Shown piece after piece: positions 7,088-15,981 of a stretch of DNA of 64,000 nt. The DNA comes from Salipaludibacillus keqinensis. GTDB taxonomy: Bacteria > Bacillota > Bacilli > Bacillales > Salisediminibacteriaceae. Within the stretch, counting starts at the first letter, position 1. Each line of letters opens with the position of its first letter. The stretch is from the NCBI RefSeq assembly GCF_003226325.1, contig NZ_PDOD01000001.1, positions 434,001-498,000 of the forward strand, given 5' to 3'. Made by a program: the position numbers and the translations under genes. Below the pieces are notes generated by a model. It saw only the letters and a program-made list of their open reading frames with translations. It made no database searches and was not told the DNA's origin.

Positions 7088-8635
7088 GTGGATATGTACG
7101 ATAAGATTAATGAGCTCTATGATCGTAGAAGAAAAATAGAAATGGGTGGCGGAGATCACCGAATAGATAAACAACACGATAAAGGGAAGTTAACAGCGAG
7201 AGAAAGGATTGATATTTTAGTAGATGAAGGAACGTTTGTTGAATTAAATGCCTTTATAGAACATAGGTTTGATGAACCGGGTATGACGAAAGGATCTGCC
7301 CCTGGTGAAGGAGTCGTAACAGGGTATGGAAAAGTGAATGGAAAAACTATTTTTCTGTTTGCGCAAGATTTCACGGTTTACGGAGGGGCGCTTGGAGAAA
7401 TGCATGCAAAAAAAATCTCCTACGCAATGGACTTAGCTGTGAAAAACAAAGCGCCTTTCGTCGGGTTAAACGATTCAGGGGGAGCTAGAATTCAAGAAGG
7501 AGTGTTATCTCTAGACGGATACGGCCATGTATTTTATCGTAACGCCATTTATTCAGGGGTGATTCCTCAAATATCGGTGATTATGGGACCTTGTGCCGGT
7601 GGTGCAGTTTATTCGCCAGCTATTACTGACTTTGTCTTCATGGTTGAGAAAACAAGCCAAATGTTTATTACTGGACCGAAAGTAATAGAAACAGTTACAG
7701 GCGAATCTATATCATCTGAACAGCTTGGAGGTGCTTCCATACATAGTGCAAAGAGTGGGAATGCTCATTTCTCATGTGAATCTGAAGAGGAAGCTCTTGA
7801 GCAAGTTAGGCACTTACTGAGTTATTTACCGCAACATCAAGAGGAGACGCCGCCGAGGCACCCTGTAGAAAAACAAGATGATTTTCTTTACAATTTATTA
7901 GATCATATTCCCGTAGATCCAACTAGGCCTTATGATGTTCGAAAAGTAATTCAGCAAGTGTCTGATGAGGGAAGCTTTATGGAAGTTCATAAGAAGTTCG
8001 CAAAAAATGCTGTCGTTGGTTTCGCAAGGATCGATGGTTATTCTGTCGGGATTATTGCGAATCAGCCCAAGGTGATGGCTGGAGGATTAGACATTGATTC
8101 TTCTGATAAAATATCCCGCTTTATAAGGTTCTGTGACAGCTTCAACATTCCCTTAATTACATTTGAAGATGTAACAGGGTTTTTACCTGGTGTTCAACAA
8201 GAACATGGAGGAATTATTCGACACGGTGCGAAGATCTTATATGCTTATTCAGAGGCGACTGTGCCCAAAATTACCGTGATAACTCGAAAAGCATACGGCG
8301 GTGCTTATGTCGCCTTAAATAGTAAGGCAATTGGAGCCGATCTTGTTTTCGCATGGCCTAATGCTGAAATTGCTGTGATGGGTCCTCATGGTGCAGCCAA
8401 TGTCATATTTGCTAGAGAAATAAACGAAAGTGAACACCCAGAAGAAACTAGGCAGGAGAAAATTGAGTTGTACCGTGAGAAATTTGCCAATCCTTATATA
8501 GCAGCTGCAAATGGAATGGTTGATGATGTGATTGATCCAAGGGAGACAAGAATAAAATTGATTCAAAGCTTGCATATGCTCTCAAAGAAAGAGGAACATC
8601 GTCCCGCTAAAAAACACGGCAACATTCCGTTATAA
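7088..8635 (+). CDS. yqjD: Acyl-CoA (propionyl-CoA) carboxylase, carboxyltransferase subunit (YqjD-like)
   Basis: Carboxyltransferase subunit moving CO2 from biotin to an acyl-CoA, here most likely propionyl-CoA to methylmalonyl-CoA. The 515 residues form two crotonase-like halves. The N half has FAQDFTVYGGALGEMH and GPCAGGAVYSPA; the C half has DVTGFLPGVQQEHGGIIRHGAK and KAYGGAYVALNSK. The GTG start at 7088 lies 9 nt after GGAGG; the later ATG is too far. No biotin carboxylase or biotin carrier gene is adjacent, so it must borrow those subunits. Context with mutase and epimerase supports propionyl-CoA. B. subtilis yqjD has the same neighbours. Confidence 0.87.
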   Translation: MDMYDKINELYDRRRKIEMGGGDHRIDKQHDKGKLTARERIDILVDEGTFVELNAFIEHRFDEPGMTKGSAPGEGVVTGYGKVNGKTIFLFAQDFTVYGGALGEMHAKKISYAMDLAVKNKAPFVGLNDSGGARIQEGVLSLDGYGHVFYRNAIYSGVIPQISVIMGPCAGGAVYSPAITDFVFMVEKTSQMFITGPKVIETVTGESISSEQLGGASIHSAKSGNAHFSCESEEEALEQVRHLLSYLPQHQEETPPRHPVEKQDDFLYNLLDHIPVDPTRPYDVRKVIQQVSDEGSFMEVHKKFAKNAVVGFARIDGYSVGIIANQPKVMAGGLDIDSSDKISRFIRFCDSFNIPLITFEDVTGFLPGVQQEHGGIIRHGAKILYAYSEATVPKITVITRKAYGGAYVALNSKAIGADLVFAWPNAEIAVMGPHGAANVIFAREINESEHPEETRQEKIELYREKFANPYIAAANGMVDDVIDPRETRIKLIQSLHMLSKKEEHRPAKKHGNIPL

Positions 8636-8681
8636 TGTAAACATTTCAAAATAGGTCTGACTGGGACAAGGAGTAATTGTT

Positions 8682-8690
8682 TGCTACAAT
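8682..8690 (+). promoter_or_regulatory. Extended -10 element before yqjE
   Basis: TGcTACAAT has the TGn extension that offsets a weak -35. It lies 39 bp before the yqjE start. Confidence 0.4.
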
Positions 8691-8728
8691 GATGAAGTAT
8701 GAAAAATTGCAATGGAGGAACCGTCCAC

Positions 8729-9847
8729 ATGATAAATCAACAACGACTTATTGATGAGTTTATGGAATTAGCGAGAGTAGATTCAGAAACACGTTATGAA
8801 CGAACGATCGCAGATGTATTAACGAAGAAATTTAAGGAATTAGGTGTTGAAGTAAAAGAAGACGAGAGTGCCAAAGTGACTGGCCATGGAGCGGGTAACT
8901 TAATCTGTACTCTCCAAGGAACATCTAAAACAGACCCGATTTACTTTACTTCTCATATGGATACCGTTGTTCCTGGTAAAGGAGTAAGCCCTTTTATAGA
9001 AGGGGGATACATAAAAACGGATGGATCTACGATTTTAGGTGCAGACGATAAAGCGGGTTTAGCCGCAATGTTTGAAGGCATAAAGGTTTTAAAGGAGCAA
9101 AAAATTGAACATGGAACGATTCAATTTGTCATCACAGCGGGGGAAGAGTCAGGCCTGGTAGGAGCAAAATCGCTCGATCCAAAAGATATCAAAGCTAAGT
9201 ATGGATTTGCCCTCGATAGTGACGGAAAAGTAGGAAATATTATTGTAGCTGCTCCTAATCAATCCAAAGTTAGAGCGACTGTGTACGGTAAAACCGCCCA
9301 CGCAGGTGTAGCACCTGAAAAAGGAGTCTCCGCCATAACCATTGCCTCAAAAGCGGTTGCAAACATGCCTTTAGGACGAATTGATGAAGAAACGACAGCT
9401 AATATTGGTCGTTTTGAGGGAGGCAGTCAAACGAACATTGTTTGCGATCGGGTTGATATTTTAGCAGAAGCTCGCTCGCTTATTCCTGAAAAGATGGAAG
9501 CACAGACAAAAGCTATGAAAGAAGCATTTGAGTCTGCCGCAACAGAAATGGGTGGATCTGTCGAGGTGGATATTCAAGTAGCGTACCCTGGATTTAAGCA
9601 TGAAGATGGGGATCATCTTGTTGAAGTAGCGAAAGAAGCTGTCAAAGCGATTGGACGTGAGGTTACTCTTAAACAGAGTGGCGGAGGTAGTGACGCTAAC
9701 ATCATCGCAGGTCATGGAATACCTTCGATCAACTTAGGAGTAGGTTACGAAAATATTCACACTACAAACGAAAAGATTCCTGTAGAAGAATTAACAAAGA
9801 CAGCAGAACTGGTCGTATCTATTATCAAACAAGCAGCCAAATCATAA
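8729..9847 (+). CDS. yqjE: M20 family zinc peptidase (YqjE, peptidase T-like)
   Basis: Cytosolic di-zinc aminopeptidase-type enzyme of the M20 family. Metal-site motifs are visible: FTSHMDTV (His and catalytic Asp), GADDKAGLA (bridging Asp), AGEESGLVGA (catalytic and metal Glu), ALDSDG, and the C-terminal metal His in NIHTTNEKIP. The dimerisation domain lies in the middle (about 180-285). ATG at 8729 is preferred to the ATG at 8699 because TGGAGG lies at 8713-8718 and because 372 residues matches B. subtilis YqjE. It follows yqjD as in B. subtilis. The peptide substrate is unknown. Confidence 0.88.
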   Translation: MINQQRLIDEFMELARVDSETRYERTIADVLTKKFKELGVEVKEDESAKVTGHGAGNLICTLQGTSKTDPIYFTSHMDTVVPGKGVSPFIEGGYIKTDGSTILGADDKAGLAAMFEGIKVLKEQKIEHGTIQFVITAGEESGLVGAKSLDPKDIKAKYGFALDSDGKVGNIIVAAPNQSKVRATVYGKTAHAGVAPEKGVSAITIASKAVANMPLGRIDEETTANIGRFEGGSQTNIVCDRVDILAEARSLIPEKMEAQTKAMKEAFESAATEMGGSVEVDIQVAYPGFKHEDGDHLVEVAKEAVKAIGREVTLKQSGGGSDANIIAGHGIPSINLGVGYENIHTTNEKIPVEELTKTAELVVSIIKQAAKS

Positions 9848-9865
9848 TATAAATAGACATTCTCA

Positions 9866-9891
9866 CACCTTGCCTTAGGCAGGGTGTTTTC
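9866..9891 (+). terminator. Terminator after yqjE
   Basis: Stem CACCTTGCC / GGCAGGGTG with a 3-nt loop and a TTTT tail. Confidence 0.8.
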
Positions 9892-10060
9892 TATTAGTAT
9901 CCAATTCAAAAGAAACCGCAGAATATATGGTTAAATACTGTAAAGCGGTCATAGTGGCATGGAAATACGTCGCTCATTTTTGATATTAAGTTTCAGTGGT
10001 CATCTCAACTTGATCAAAATTAATTATCAAAGCGATCATTTTTTATTTGTAGGATAGATA

Positions 10061-10107
10061 TAAAAAAAGAACCTGTTCCCCGCTTATTGTAGCAAGGTTA
10101 CAGGTTC
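10061..10107 (-). terminator. Minus-strand terminator overlapping a small gene's 3' end
   Basis: On the minus strand GAACCTGT pairs with ACAGGTTC (plus 10107-10100 / 10076-10069) and is followed by seven T. The 5' arm lies within the last codons of the 65-aa gene. Confidence 0.75.
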
Positions 10108-10281
10108 AAAGGTTCCAAATTCTAATGATTCAAGGATCGATTCTTCAGAACAACCAATTTTATATGAAATTTGCTTAATCGTAGGTGAAGGCCATTCGTT
10201 TTTTGCATGGACTGTTAAAACTTCCTCAACTAAAAATAAAATAAAATGGTGGTTCTCTTCTTCTCGGACTAATTGCGTCAT
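10084..10281 (-). CDS. Hypothetical small protein, 65 aa
   Basis: Small cytosolic protein of unknown function. It reads MTQLVREEENHHFILF at the start, then IKQISYKIGCSEESILESLEF, which looks like a short helix-turn-helix. ATG at 10281 is chosen because AAAGGTGG lies 9 nt upstream; an in-frame GTG at 10293 overlaps that site. TATAAT on the minus strand (10320-10315) supports its own promoter. It is divergent from dinB. B. subtilis also has a small gene near this position before yqjH, but I cannot confirm homology by eye. Confidence 0.7.
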   Translation of the reverse strand: MTQLVREEENHHFILFLVEEVLTVHAKNEWPSPTIKQISYKIGCSEESILESLEFGTFEPVTLLQ

Positions 10282-10485
10282 TATTTCGACCACCTTTCAA
10301 CTTGATTACAGTATATTATAACATATTCAAAATTATTATGTTTTATTCACGCTGTGAAAAATTGTGAATTTTTGTTTAATTCCCCTTTATAAGATGGTTT
10401 TTTGTCGTTATGTAACTTTCATTGATTTTCAAGATAGAAACAGTCATTATTAATAGAAAGAGTTTTTCGTAAAGGGTGTCAAATC

Positions 10486-11754
10486 ATGGGGAAAGCCCGA
10501 ATATTATTTCATGTAGACATGAACAGTTTTTATGCATCGGTTGAGGCAGCCTATGAACCTGAGCTTCAAGGGAAGCCCCTTGCTATTGCTGGAAATGCAA
10601 AAGAGAGACGAGGAATCGTTGTGACTGCTAGCTATGAAGCACGGGCAAGAGGAGTTAAACCACCTATGCCATTGTGGGAAGCAATGAAAGCCTGCCCCGA
10701 GTTAGTGGTTCGTCAGCCTAATTTTGACAGGTACCGTTTAGCTTCTACGCAAATGTTTCAACTATTGTATGAATACACCCCTTTAGTTGAGCCTGTTTCT
10801 ATAGATGAAGGATATATGGATGTGACAGATGCCACTTCACAGATGTCGCCTATAGAGATGGCCCGTGAGATTCAAAAACGAATTAAAAGAGAGCTGAACC
10901 TCCCCTCGAGTATCGGAATCGCACCAAATAAATTCTTGGCTAAAATGGCCAGTGATATGAAAAAGCCGATGGGGATTACTGTCTTAAGGAAAAGAGAAAT
11001 AGCTGATAAACTTTGGCCAATGAATTCGATAGAAATGCACGGGATCGGCGGAAAAACTGCAGATAAACTTGAAAAAATGGGCATCAAAACAATCGGTGAT
11101 GTAGCAAACGCATCGAAAGATTTATTACACCGTAAACTGGGTGTAGGAGGACTGAAAATTCATGAGCGGGCAAACGGGATTGATTTACGCATGGTAGACC
11201 CTGATGCTGTTAACGAATTTAAAAGTATTGGAAACTCCACAACATTGCCTGAGGATACAACCGATGCAGTGAAAGTTCGTAAAATAATCACCAACTTAAG
11301 CGATTCAGTTGGACGAAGACTTCGGCGCAAAGATGTGTATGCAGGTAATATCCAGTTGACTATCCGATATCATGATCGAAAGACAGTGACTAGATCAAGC
11401 AAATTGTCTCATCCTGTATTTACTCATGAAGATATCTTAGCAGCAGCTTGGCGGCTATGGGAAAAGTATTGGAATGGAGACCCTGTTCGCTTACTGGGAG
11501 TCACCGGCATGGATTTAGTTGAAAAAGGGACGGCTTATAAGCAACTTGATTTATTCGCTTATGAAAAAGATGACAAAGAACACCGATTAAGTGGCGTTGT
11601 TGACGATTTGCGTAATAAGTATGGCGAGAATGCTTTACTTAAAGGAACACAGGCAGGGAACTCAGATCGAAGTGATGAACTAAGGGACAAGCAGAGACGA
11701 GGCACCAGTCTGGAGAAAGATTTTCTTAGAGATGAATTATTTAGAAAAAAGTAG
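10486..11754 (+). CDS. dinB: DNA polymerase IV (Y-family, YqjH)
   Basis: Translesion DNA polymerase. The palm carries HVDMNSFYASVE (metal ligand Asp11) and SIDEGYMDV (Asp107, Glu108). The RYRLAS segment and helix-hairpin-helix thumb (GIGGKTADKLEKMGI, about 186-200) are in order. A beta-clamp peptide QLDLF is at 353-357, then a variable tail to 422 residues. Length and order match B. subtilis YqjH, which also lies after yqjE. Upstream I see no LexA box (CGAAC-N4-GTTCG), so SOS control is not evident. Confidence 0.93.
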   Translation: MGKARILFHVDMNSFYASVEAAYEPELQGKPLAIAGNAKERRGIVVTASYEARARGVKPPMPLWEAMKACPELVVRQPNFDRYRLASTQMFQLLYEYTPLVEPVSIDEGYMDVTDATSQMSPIEMAREIQKRIKRELNLPSSIGIAPNKFLAKMASDMKKPMGITVLRKREIADKLWPMNSIEMHGIGGKTADKLEKMGIKTIGDVANASKDLLHRKLGVGGLKIHERANGIDLRMVDPDAVNEFKSIGNSTTLPEDTTDAVKVRKIITNLSDSVGRRLRRKDVYAGNIQLTIRYHDRKTVTRSSKLSHPVFTHEDILAAAWRLWEKYWNGDPVRLLGVTGMDLVEKGTAYKQLDLFAYEKDDKEHRLSGVVDDLRNKYGENALLKGTQAGNSDRSDELRDKQRRGTSLEKDFLRDELFRKK

Positions 11755-11771
11755 CAGAGGCTGCTTTTTTT
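11745..11771 (+). terminator. Terminator overlapping the dinB stop codon
   Basis: AAAAAAGTAGCAG-AGG-CTGCTTTTTT. The core AGCAG / CTGCT stem extends into A/T runs, and the dinB TAG stop (11752-11754) lies at the base of the hairpin. Confidence 0.7.
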
Positions 11772-11802
11772 ATTTGTATATAAAGAAGTAAGTTAAATCT
11801 CT

Positions 11803-11829
11803 CAACAATGCGTCTCATGATGCCGATAA
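11803..11829 (+). promoter_or_regulatory. Sigma-D (flagellar) promoter before ylqG
   Basis: The -10 box GCCGATAA (11822-11829) matches 7 of 8 bases of the sigma-D consensus GCCGATAT. A weak -35 (TCAA/CAAC) lies 15-16 bp upstream, against consensus TAAA. The same -10 box recurs before fliS. Confidence 0.6.
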
Positions 11830-11865
11830 AGAACATGAACGTAACAATGGGAGGAGACTTTACCC

Positions 11866-14280
11866 ATGGAGATCCAAGGACAGCAATTGAACGTACAAAA
11901 CAGATCCAATGATCGTCATTTACAATTAAGAGAGGGCGAAGTATATAAAGCAAAAGTTGAATCCAGAATATCTGATCGAGAAGTAATTCTTTCCATTCGC
12001 GGACAAGAAGTCAAAGCGAAATTTGATGGGAAAGTTCCTGACAGAGAACGGATCCAAATCGAAGTGCAGGAACGGAAAGGAGATGGAATTCGCGTCCGTG
12101 AAGTTAAAGGCGACAACCAACAATCTCAACAGAGGGGTAGCGAAACTACCGGGAGAAATTCTCACTCAGCAGAACGGGTACTACGTGAGCTAGGCCATCG
12201 AGAGCCAAGCCGGGAACTTATTCAACATTCGCAACGAATGATCGATAGAGGGGTGCCATTAACAAGAGAAACGGCTAACGACTTAAATCGGTATATAGAG
12301 TCTGGAAGAGGAACAGAACGTCAGCGGGCTCAGACAGTTCAAATGATGGCGCAAAAACGATTAGAGCCAAGTTCAGTACAACTAAGAGCGGTGCATGAAG
12401 CATTGCATGGGCGTGGAACAAGCGACCAAATAAAAGAAATAACCAATCTTTCAAGATCAGCTTCCGTTTCAAATAATAATCATCATTCAAGACAAGATGT
12501 CCGTTCAGAAATCATTCGTGCCATCGATCAAGTCCGTCATAGTCTGCAATCTGGTCAAAATGTCAGGCGGTCTATAGAGCAGTTGCAACAAGTAGCCCAA
12601 AGAAGTGGCGATGAAACTCTTCGCCAACAAGTGAATCAAGCGTTAAGAGAAATGATACAAACGCAAGCAAGTCATGGAAGAGTGGCTGCAGCTGAAAAAT
12701 TAATGCATATGACACAGCAATTCCATCAACAAAGTAACTCCACAATAAAATCTTCATTCGTCTCTACTAATGATACTAATGTGGCACAAAGGGGACAACA
12801 GGCATCTGGACTTTCGGCCACAGTTCTGTCTAATTGGTCAAACATGGTGCAAAATGAACCAAATCTCTCCTCTTCAATTGATACTATTCGTACTGAACTT
12901 TCTCAATTGAATCTGAAGAATGGTGTGATTCAGCAGTTAAACGAACGGATAGAGGAGTCATTGAACCGTTTGGACACAGGAAGAGAATTAAAAGCAAGAC
13001 AAGTGTTGCTAAACGCTTTTAGTCAGCTAGAACAAGTGGTATCGAGAGATCAGCTGGCGACTCCACTTCTGGAATCAAGAAGTGAAATGCAGCAGTACGT
13101 GAGAAATGAAGTCATTCAAACTTCAGGGATGTCTGCAAAAAATGTTCTCATCACAGAGGTTACTGAAAGACTAGCCCAGGCAACTGATCAATTCAAATCA
13201 TTTCAACGAGAGACATCAAAACAATTAACTCGCATAGATACAATGATTCAGCAGTTTCGTAATCAGGCAGTACAGCAAACAAAGCCAATGCTTGAGAATG
13301 TCATCAAACAAATGGATAGAATAATTATGAAGAGTAATTGGATGTTATTTGCAGATATGAAAACAGAGCGAAAGATGTTAGGAGCCAGTAGTCAATTGGC
13401 TGAGGCAAAAAAATTATTAGACAATGGAAAATATCAGGAAGCCCGTCAAATCGTTAGAGAAGTACAACAGACGATAGACCGGATTCAATTCAAGCCATCT
13501 AATCAAAGGGTGCAACACTTCCTATCGCAGGAACAGGAGTGGAGACAACCGAAACCCCAGGTTCATAGGCTGTCCCATCAATTTGATCACACAGCCCGAT
13601 CGATGGTGAATCATGAAGGTTCTCCCCGTCAAGTTTTTGAAGGAATAAGAGGAATGGGACTAACACGAGAATCAGAATTGGCTCAGATGATTGCCTCCGG
13701 GAAAGACCTAAGTCAGCAAGAGCAACAGCAAAGAAATATAAAGTCTATTCTCATGAACCTAGCTCGAGGCGGCGATGATGAGGGAAACAGGCAACAGCAA
13801 CAAGCTCAACAAGCACTTCAAAATTTAACCGGTCAACAACTCCTTAGCCGGACAGAACCTCAGCAAAACCAGCAAATGATGCAATTTCAAATTCCTGTGA
13901 TGTTAAAAGGTGAAACGGAGAATTTACAGGTATATCTAAGTTCTAGAAACGAAGGACAGCAAATTGATTGGGAAAATTGCAATTTATACTTCTATATCGA
14001 CACTAAAAAATTAGGCCCATTAGGGATCGCGTTAAATGTAGTTGAACGATCCTTAAGTGTCACATTGAAAAATGACACTCCTCAATTTTCAAACAAAATA
14101 GAGCCTTTAACAGAAAAATACTTGGATAATCTAAACGAAGTAGGATTTAATATCAGGGGAATACAAATTGCGCCGATGACACCTTCAGAAAAACCGATAG
14201 CGAACGAGAACCCTGATTCAAAAGCAGTAGAATCAATTGTTCCGATCATGACAGATGAAGGGTTTGACTATAAAATATGA
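11866..14280 (+). CDS. ylqG: YlqG-like protein with FliK-type C-terminus, 804 aa
   Basis: Large, Gln/Arg/Ser-rich protein paired with ylqH. The first 75 residues look like a small beta domain (VYKAKVESRISDREVILSIRG). The middle (about 90-640) is low-complexity, Gln-rich and helical. The last 140 residues (IPVMLKGETENLQVYL onward, with GPLGIALNVVERSLSVTLKN) resemble the C-terminal domain of flagellar hook-length control protein FliK, the partner of FlhB. B. subtilis YlqG is also followed by YlqH. It is longer than I would expect for that family. A sigma-D box upstream and flagellar genes downstream support a flagellar-export role, which is an inference. Confidence 0.72.
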   Translation: MEIQGQQLNVQNRSNDRHLQLREGEVYKAKVESRISDREVILSIRGQEVKAKFDGKVPDRERIQIEVQERKGDGIRVREVKGDNQQSQQRGSETTGRNSHSAERVLRELGHREPSRELIQHSQRMIDRGVPLTRETANDLNRYIESGRGTERQRAQTVQMMAQKRLEPSSVQLRAVHEALHGRGTSDQIKEITNLSRSASVSNNNHHSRQDVRSEIIRAIDQVRHSLQSGQNVRRSIEQLQQVAQRSGDETLRQQVNQALREMIQTQASHGRVAAAEKLMHMTQQFHQQSNSTIKSSFVSTNDTNVAQRGQQASGLSATVLSNWSNMVQNEPNLSSSIDTIRTELSQLNLKNGVIQQLNERIEESLNRLDTGRELKARQVLLNAFSQLEQVVSRDQLATPLLESRSEMQQYVRNEVIQTSGMSAKNVLITEVTERLAQATDQFKSFQRETSKQLTRIDTMIQQFRNQAVQQTKPMLENVIKQMDRIIMKSNWMLFADMKTERKMLGASSQLAEAKKLLDNGKYQEARQIVREVQQTIDRIQFKPSNQRVQHFLSQEQEWRQPKPQVHRLSHQFDHTARSMVNHEGSPRQVFEGIRGMGLTRESELAQMIASGKDLSQQEQQQRNIKSILMNLARGGDDEGNRQQQQAQQALQNLTGQQLLSRTEPQQNQQMMQFQIPVMLKGETENLQVYLSSRNEGQQIDWENCNLYFYIDTKKLGPLGIALNVVERSLSVTLKNDTPQFSNKIEPLTEKYLDNLNEVGFNIRGIQIAPMTPSEKPIANENPDSKAVESIVPIMTDEGFDYKI

Positions 14281-14576
14281 TGATTTCTAAACATTTTAAT
14301 CAAATGAACAGACGGAAAATAAATGGACCTTCAGCGGCTGTTATTCGTTACGATGACACAACCGGAGAAGAACCTAAAGTTGTGGCCCAAGGGAAGGGTT
14401 ATGTCGCCGAAAAGATCCTAGAGTTAGCGAAAGAAAATAACATTCATATGGAAGAGGATGCTGGATTACTTGAGAATCTGTTAGATATGGATCTAGGAGA
14501 TGATATTCCTCCACAACTGTACGCTGTTATTGCCGAAATGTTGTTATTAATTGAGGAAATGGAAAGAAGTTATTAA
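14277..14576 (+). CDS. ylqH: FlhB-like export switch homologue (YlqH)
   Basis: 99-residue protein matching only the cytoplasmic C-terminal domain of FlhB/YscU export switch proteins (PKVVAQGKGYVAEKILELAKENNI, then DIPPQLYAVIAEMLLLIEEME). It lacks the membrane part. Where FlhB has the self-cleaving NPTH, this protein has NGPS, so autocleavage is not expected. The start ATG overlaps the ylqG stop in ATGA, giving translational coupling. B. subtilis has the same ylqG-ylqH pair. It probably interacts with the FliK-like partner; its role in secretion is not established. Confidence 0.85.
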   Translation: MMISKHFNQMNRRKINGPSAAVIRYDDTTGEEPKVVAQGKGYVAEKILELAKENNIHMEEDAGLLENLLDMDLGDDIPPQLYAVIAEMLLLIEEMERSY

Positions 14577-14600
14577 CATCTCCAGCCTGATTGCCGATAA
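14574..14600 (+). promoter_or_regulatory. Sigma-D promoter before fliS-hag
   Basis: TAAC (14574-14577), a 15-bp spacer and GCCGATAA (14593-14600) match the sigma-D pattern TAAA-N15-GCCGATAT at 10 of 12 positions. The -35 overlaps the ylqH stop codon. It would drive fliS and the flagellin. Confidence 0.72.
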
Positions 14601-14671
14601 AACAAGTAGAAACAACAATGTAATATGAAAACATTAAGGAATATGACATGTTTTCACTGGAGGTGGAAGAA

Positions 14672-15088
14672 ATGATCTCAAATGAAGCGCTACATAAAAA
14701 AACTGCTCAAGAAATTACAGCACTTTTATATGAAGCTTGTCTCGATCATCTAGAAGAGGCTAAAATGGCCATCAATGAACTTAATCACACTGTAGCTAAT
14801 GAAAAACTCCAAAAATCCAGTGATATATTATACCGATTAGGTGCGGGGTTAAATTATGAGGCAGGGATCGTCGCTGACCAGCTCGATTCGCTATATAATT
14901 ATTTAGCTGACCGAATTGTGCAGGCTAATTACAAAAAAGACCCAGCGATCATCGATGAAGTCGTGAACCATATAAGTATCATTTATGCTGCGTGGTCGGA
15001 CGCTATGAAGAAAAACGTGGATCAAGAGCAAAAAATGTTGAAATTAAAAAAGAATGCGTACGAAAAAAATCAAATGTTCGAACATTAA
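14672..15088 (+). CDS. fliS: Flagellar export chaperone FliS
   Basis: Cytosolic chaperone binding the C-terminus of flagellin and preventing premature polymerisation. The 138-residue helical protein has the FliS pattern: ITALLYEACLDHLEEAKMAI at the start, LNYEAGIVADQLDSLYNYL in the middle, ADRIVQANYKKD and the final AWSDAMKK. ATG at 14672 is preferred to 14648 because TGGAGGTGG (14658-14666) sits just before it. It lies 15 bp upstream of the flagellin gene, and the two form a chaperone-client operon. The usual neighbours fliD and fliT are absent. Confidence 0.85.
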   Translation: MISNEALHKKTAQEITALLYEACLDHLEEAKMAINELNHTVANEKLQKSSDILYRLGAGLNYEAGIVADQLDSLYNYLADRIVQANYKKDPAIIDEVVNHISIIYAAWSDAMKKNVDQEQKMLKLKKNAYEKNQMFEH

Positions 15089-15103
15089 AAGGGGTGCTAT
15101 AAC

Positions 15104-15919
15104 TTGAAGATCAATAACAACATTCAAGCGTTAAATGCTTACCGTAATTTAAATCAAAATCAATTTCAAACCTCAAAAAATCTAGAAAAATTATCTTCTG
15201 GACTACGGATTAACCGTGCTGCGGACGATGCAGCGGGACTTGCTATCTCAGAAAAAATGAGGTCACAAATCCGTGGACTTAAGCAGGCGGAACGAAACGC
15301 AATGGACGGAATATCACTTATTCAAACTGCAGAAGGTGCCCTTACAGAAGTACATTCTATGTTGCAAAGAATGCGTGAGTTAGCTGTACAGGCTTCTAAT
15401 GATACAAATACAGAAGAGGATCGACAACAAGTTCAAAAAGAGATCGATGCGTTAATAGAGGAGATCGATCAAATTGCAGAACGAACGGAATTTAACACGA
15501 AGAAACTATTAAATGGTGAGAATGATGACGGCTTCTCCTTTCAAATTGGTGCCAATGCAGAACAAAATGTTAAAGTAGATATTCCGGAAATGGATACTGA
15601 CGAGTTAGGAATAAATGATATAGATGTAGAAACTCAGGCAGGTGCGAATAATGCAATAACAAGTCTTGATGAAGCGATTAAAAAAGTATCTGACGCTCGT
15701 TCAGAATTAGGAGCTATGCAAAACCGCATGGAACATACGATCAACAATCTTCAAGTAACGCACGAAAACTTAACGAGTGCGGAGTCTCGAATTCGTGATG
15801 CTGATATGGCCCTTGAGATGACTGAATTTACCCGAAATAACATTTTAAATCAGTCAGCAACAGCGATGCTTGCTCAGGCAAACCAGCTTCCGCAAGGAGT
15901 TCTTCAGCTCCTTCAATAA
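15104..15919 (+). CDS. hag: Flagellin
   Basis: Filament subunit, secreted by the flagellar type III system. The 271 residues hold both conserved ends: the N-terminal D0/D1 (INNNIQALNAYRNL, LSSGLRINRAADDAAGLAIS, MDGISLIQTAEGALTEVHS) and the C-terminal D1/D0 (AQANQLPQGVLQLLQ). The variable D2/D3 is reduced to a short acidic stretch (about 145-180), as in small Bacillus flagellins. TTG at 15104 follows AAAAGGGG at 15087-15094; a TTG start is unusual for such an abundant protein. It is cotranscribed with fliS and ends at a strong terminator. Confidence 0.95.
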   Translation: MKINNNIQALNAYRNLNQNQFQTSKNLEKLSSGLRINRAADDAAGLAISEKMRSQIRGLKQAERNAMDGISLIQTAEGALTEVHSMLQRMRELAVQASNDTNTEEDRQQVQKEIDALIEEIDQIAERTEFNTKKLLNGENDDGFSFQIGANAEQNVKVDIPEMDTDELGINDIDVETQAGANNAITSLDEAIKKVSDARSELGAMQNRMEHTINNLQVTHENLTSAESRIRDADMALEMTEFTRNNILNQSATAMLAQANQLPQGVLQLLQ

Positions 15920-15927
15920 AAGCAGAG

Positions 15928-15950
15928 AAGCCGCTTTAAGCGGCTTTTTC
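15928..15950 (+). terminator. Terminator after flagellin
   Basis: AAGCCGC / GCGGCTT stem with a small TTTAA loop and a T tail, nine bp after the flagellin stop. Confidence 0.9.
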
Positions 15951-15981
15951 TTATGATCGGTTGAGAATAAAAAAGAATTTC

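Noticed and set aside
10084-10281. Assigning the small gene to B. subtilis yqzJ
   Set aside because: Only position supports this; I could not establish sequence similarity by eye.
10294-10485. LexA box before dinB
   Set aside because: I found no CGAAC-N4-GTTCG-type sequence; no evidence for SOS control in the window.
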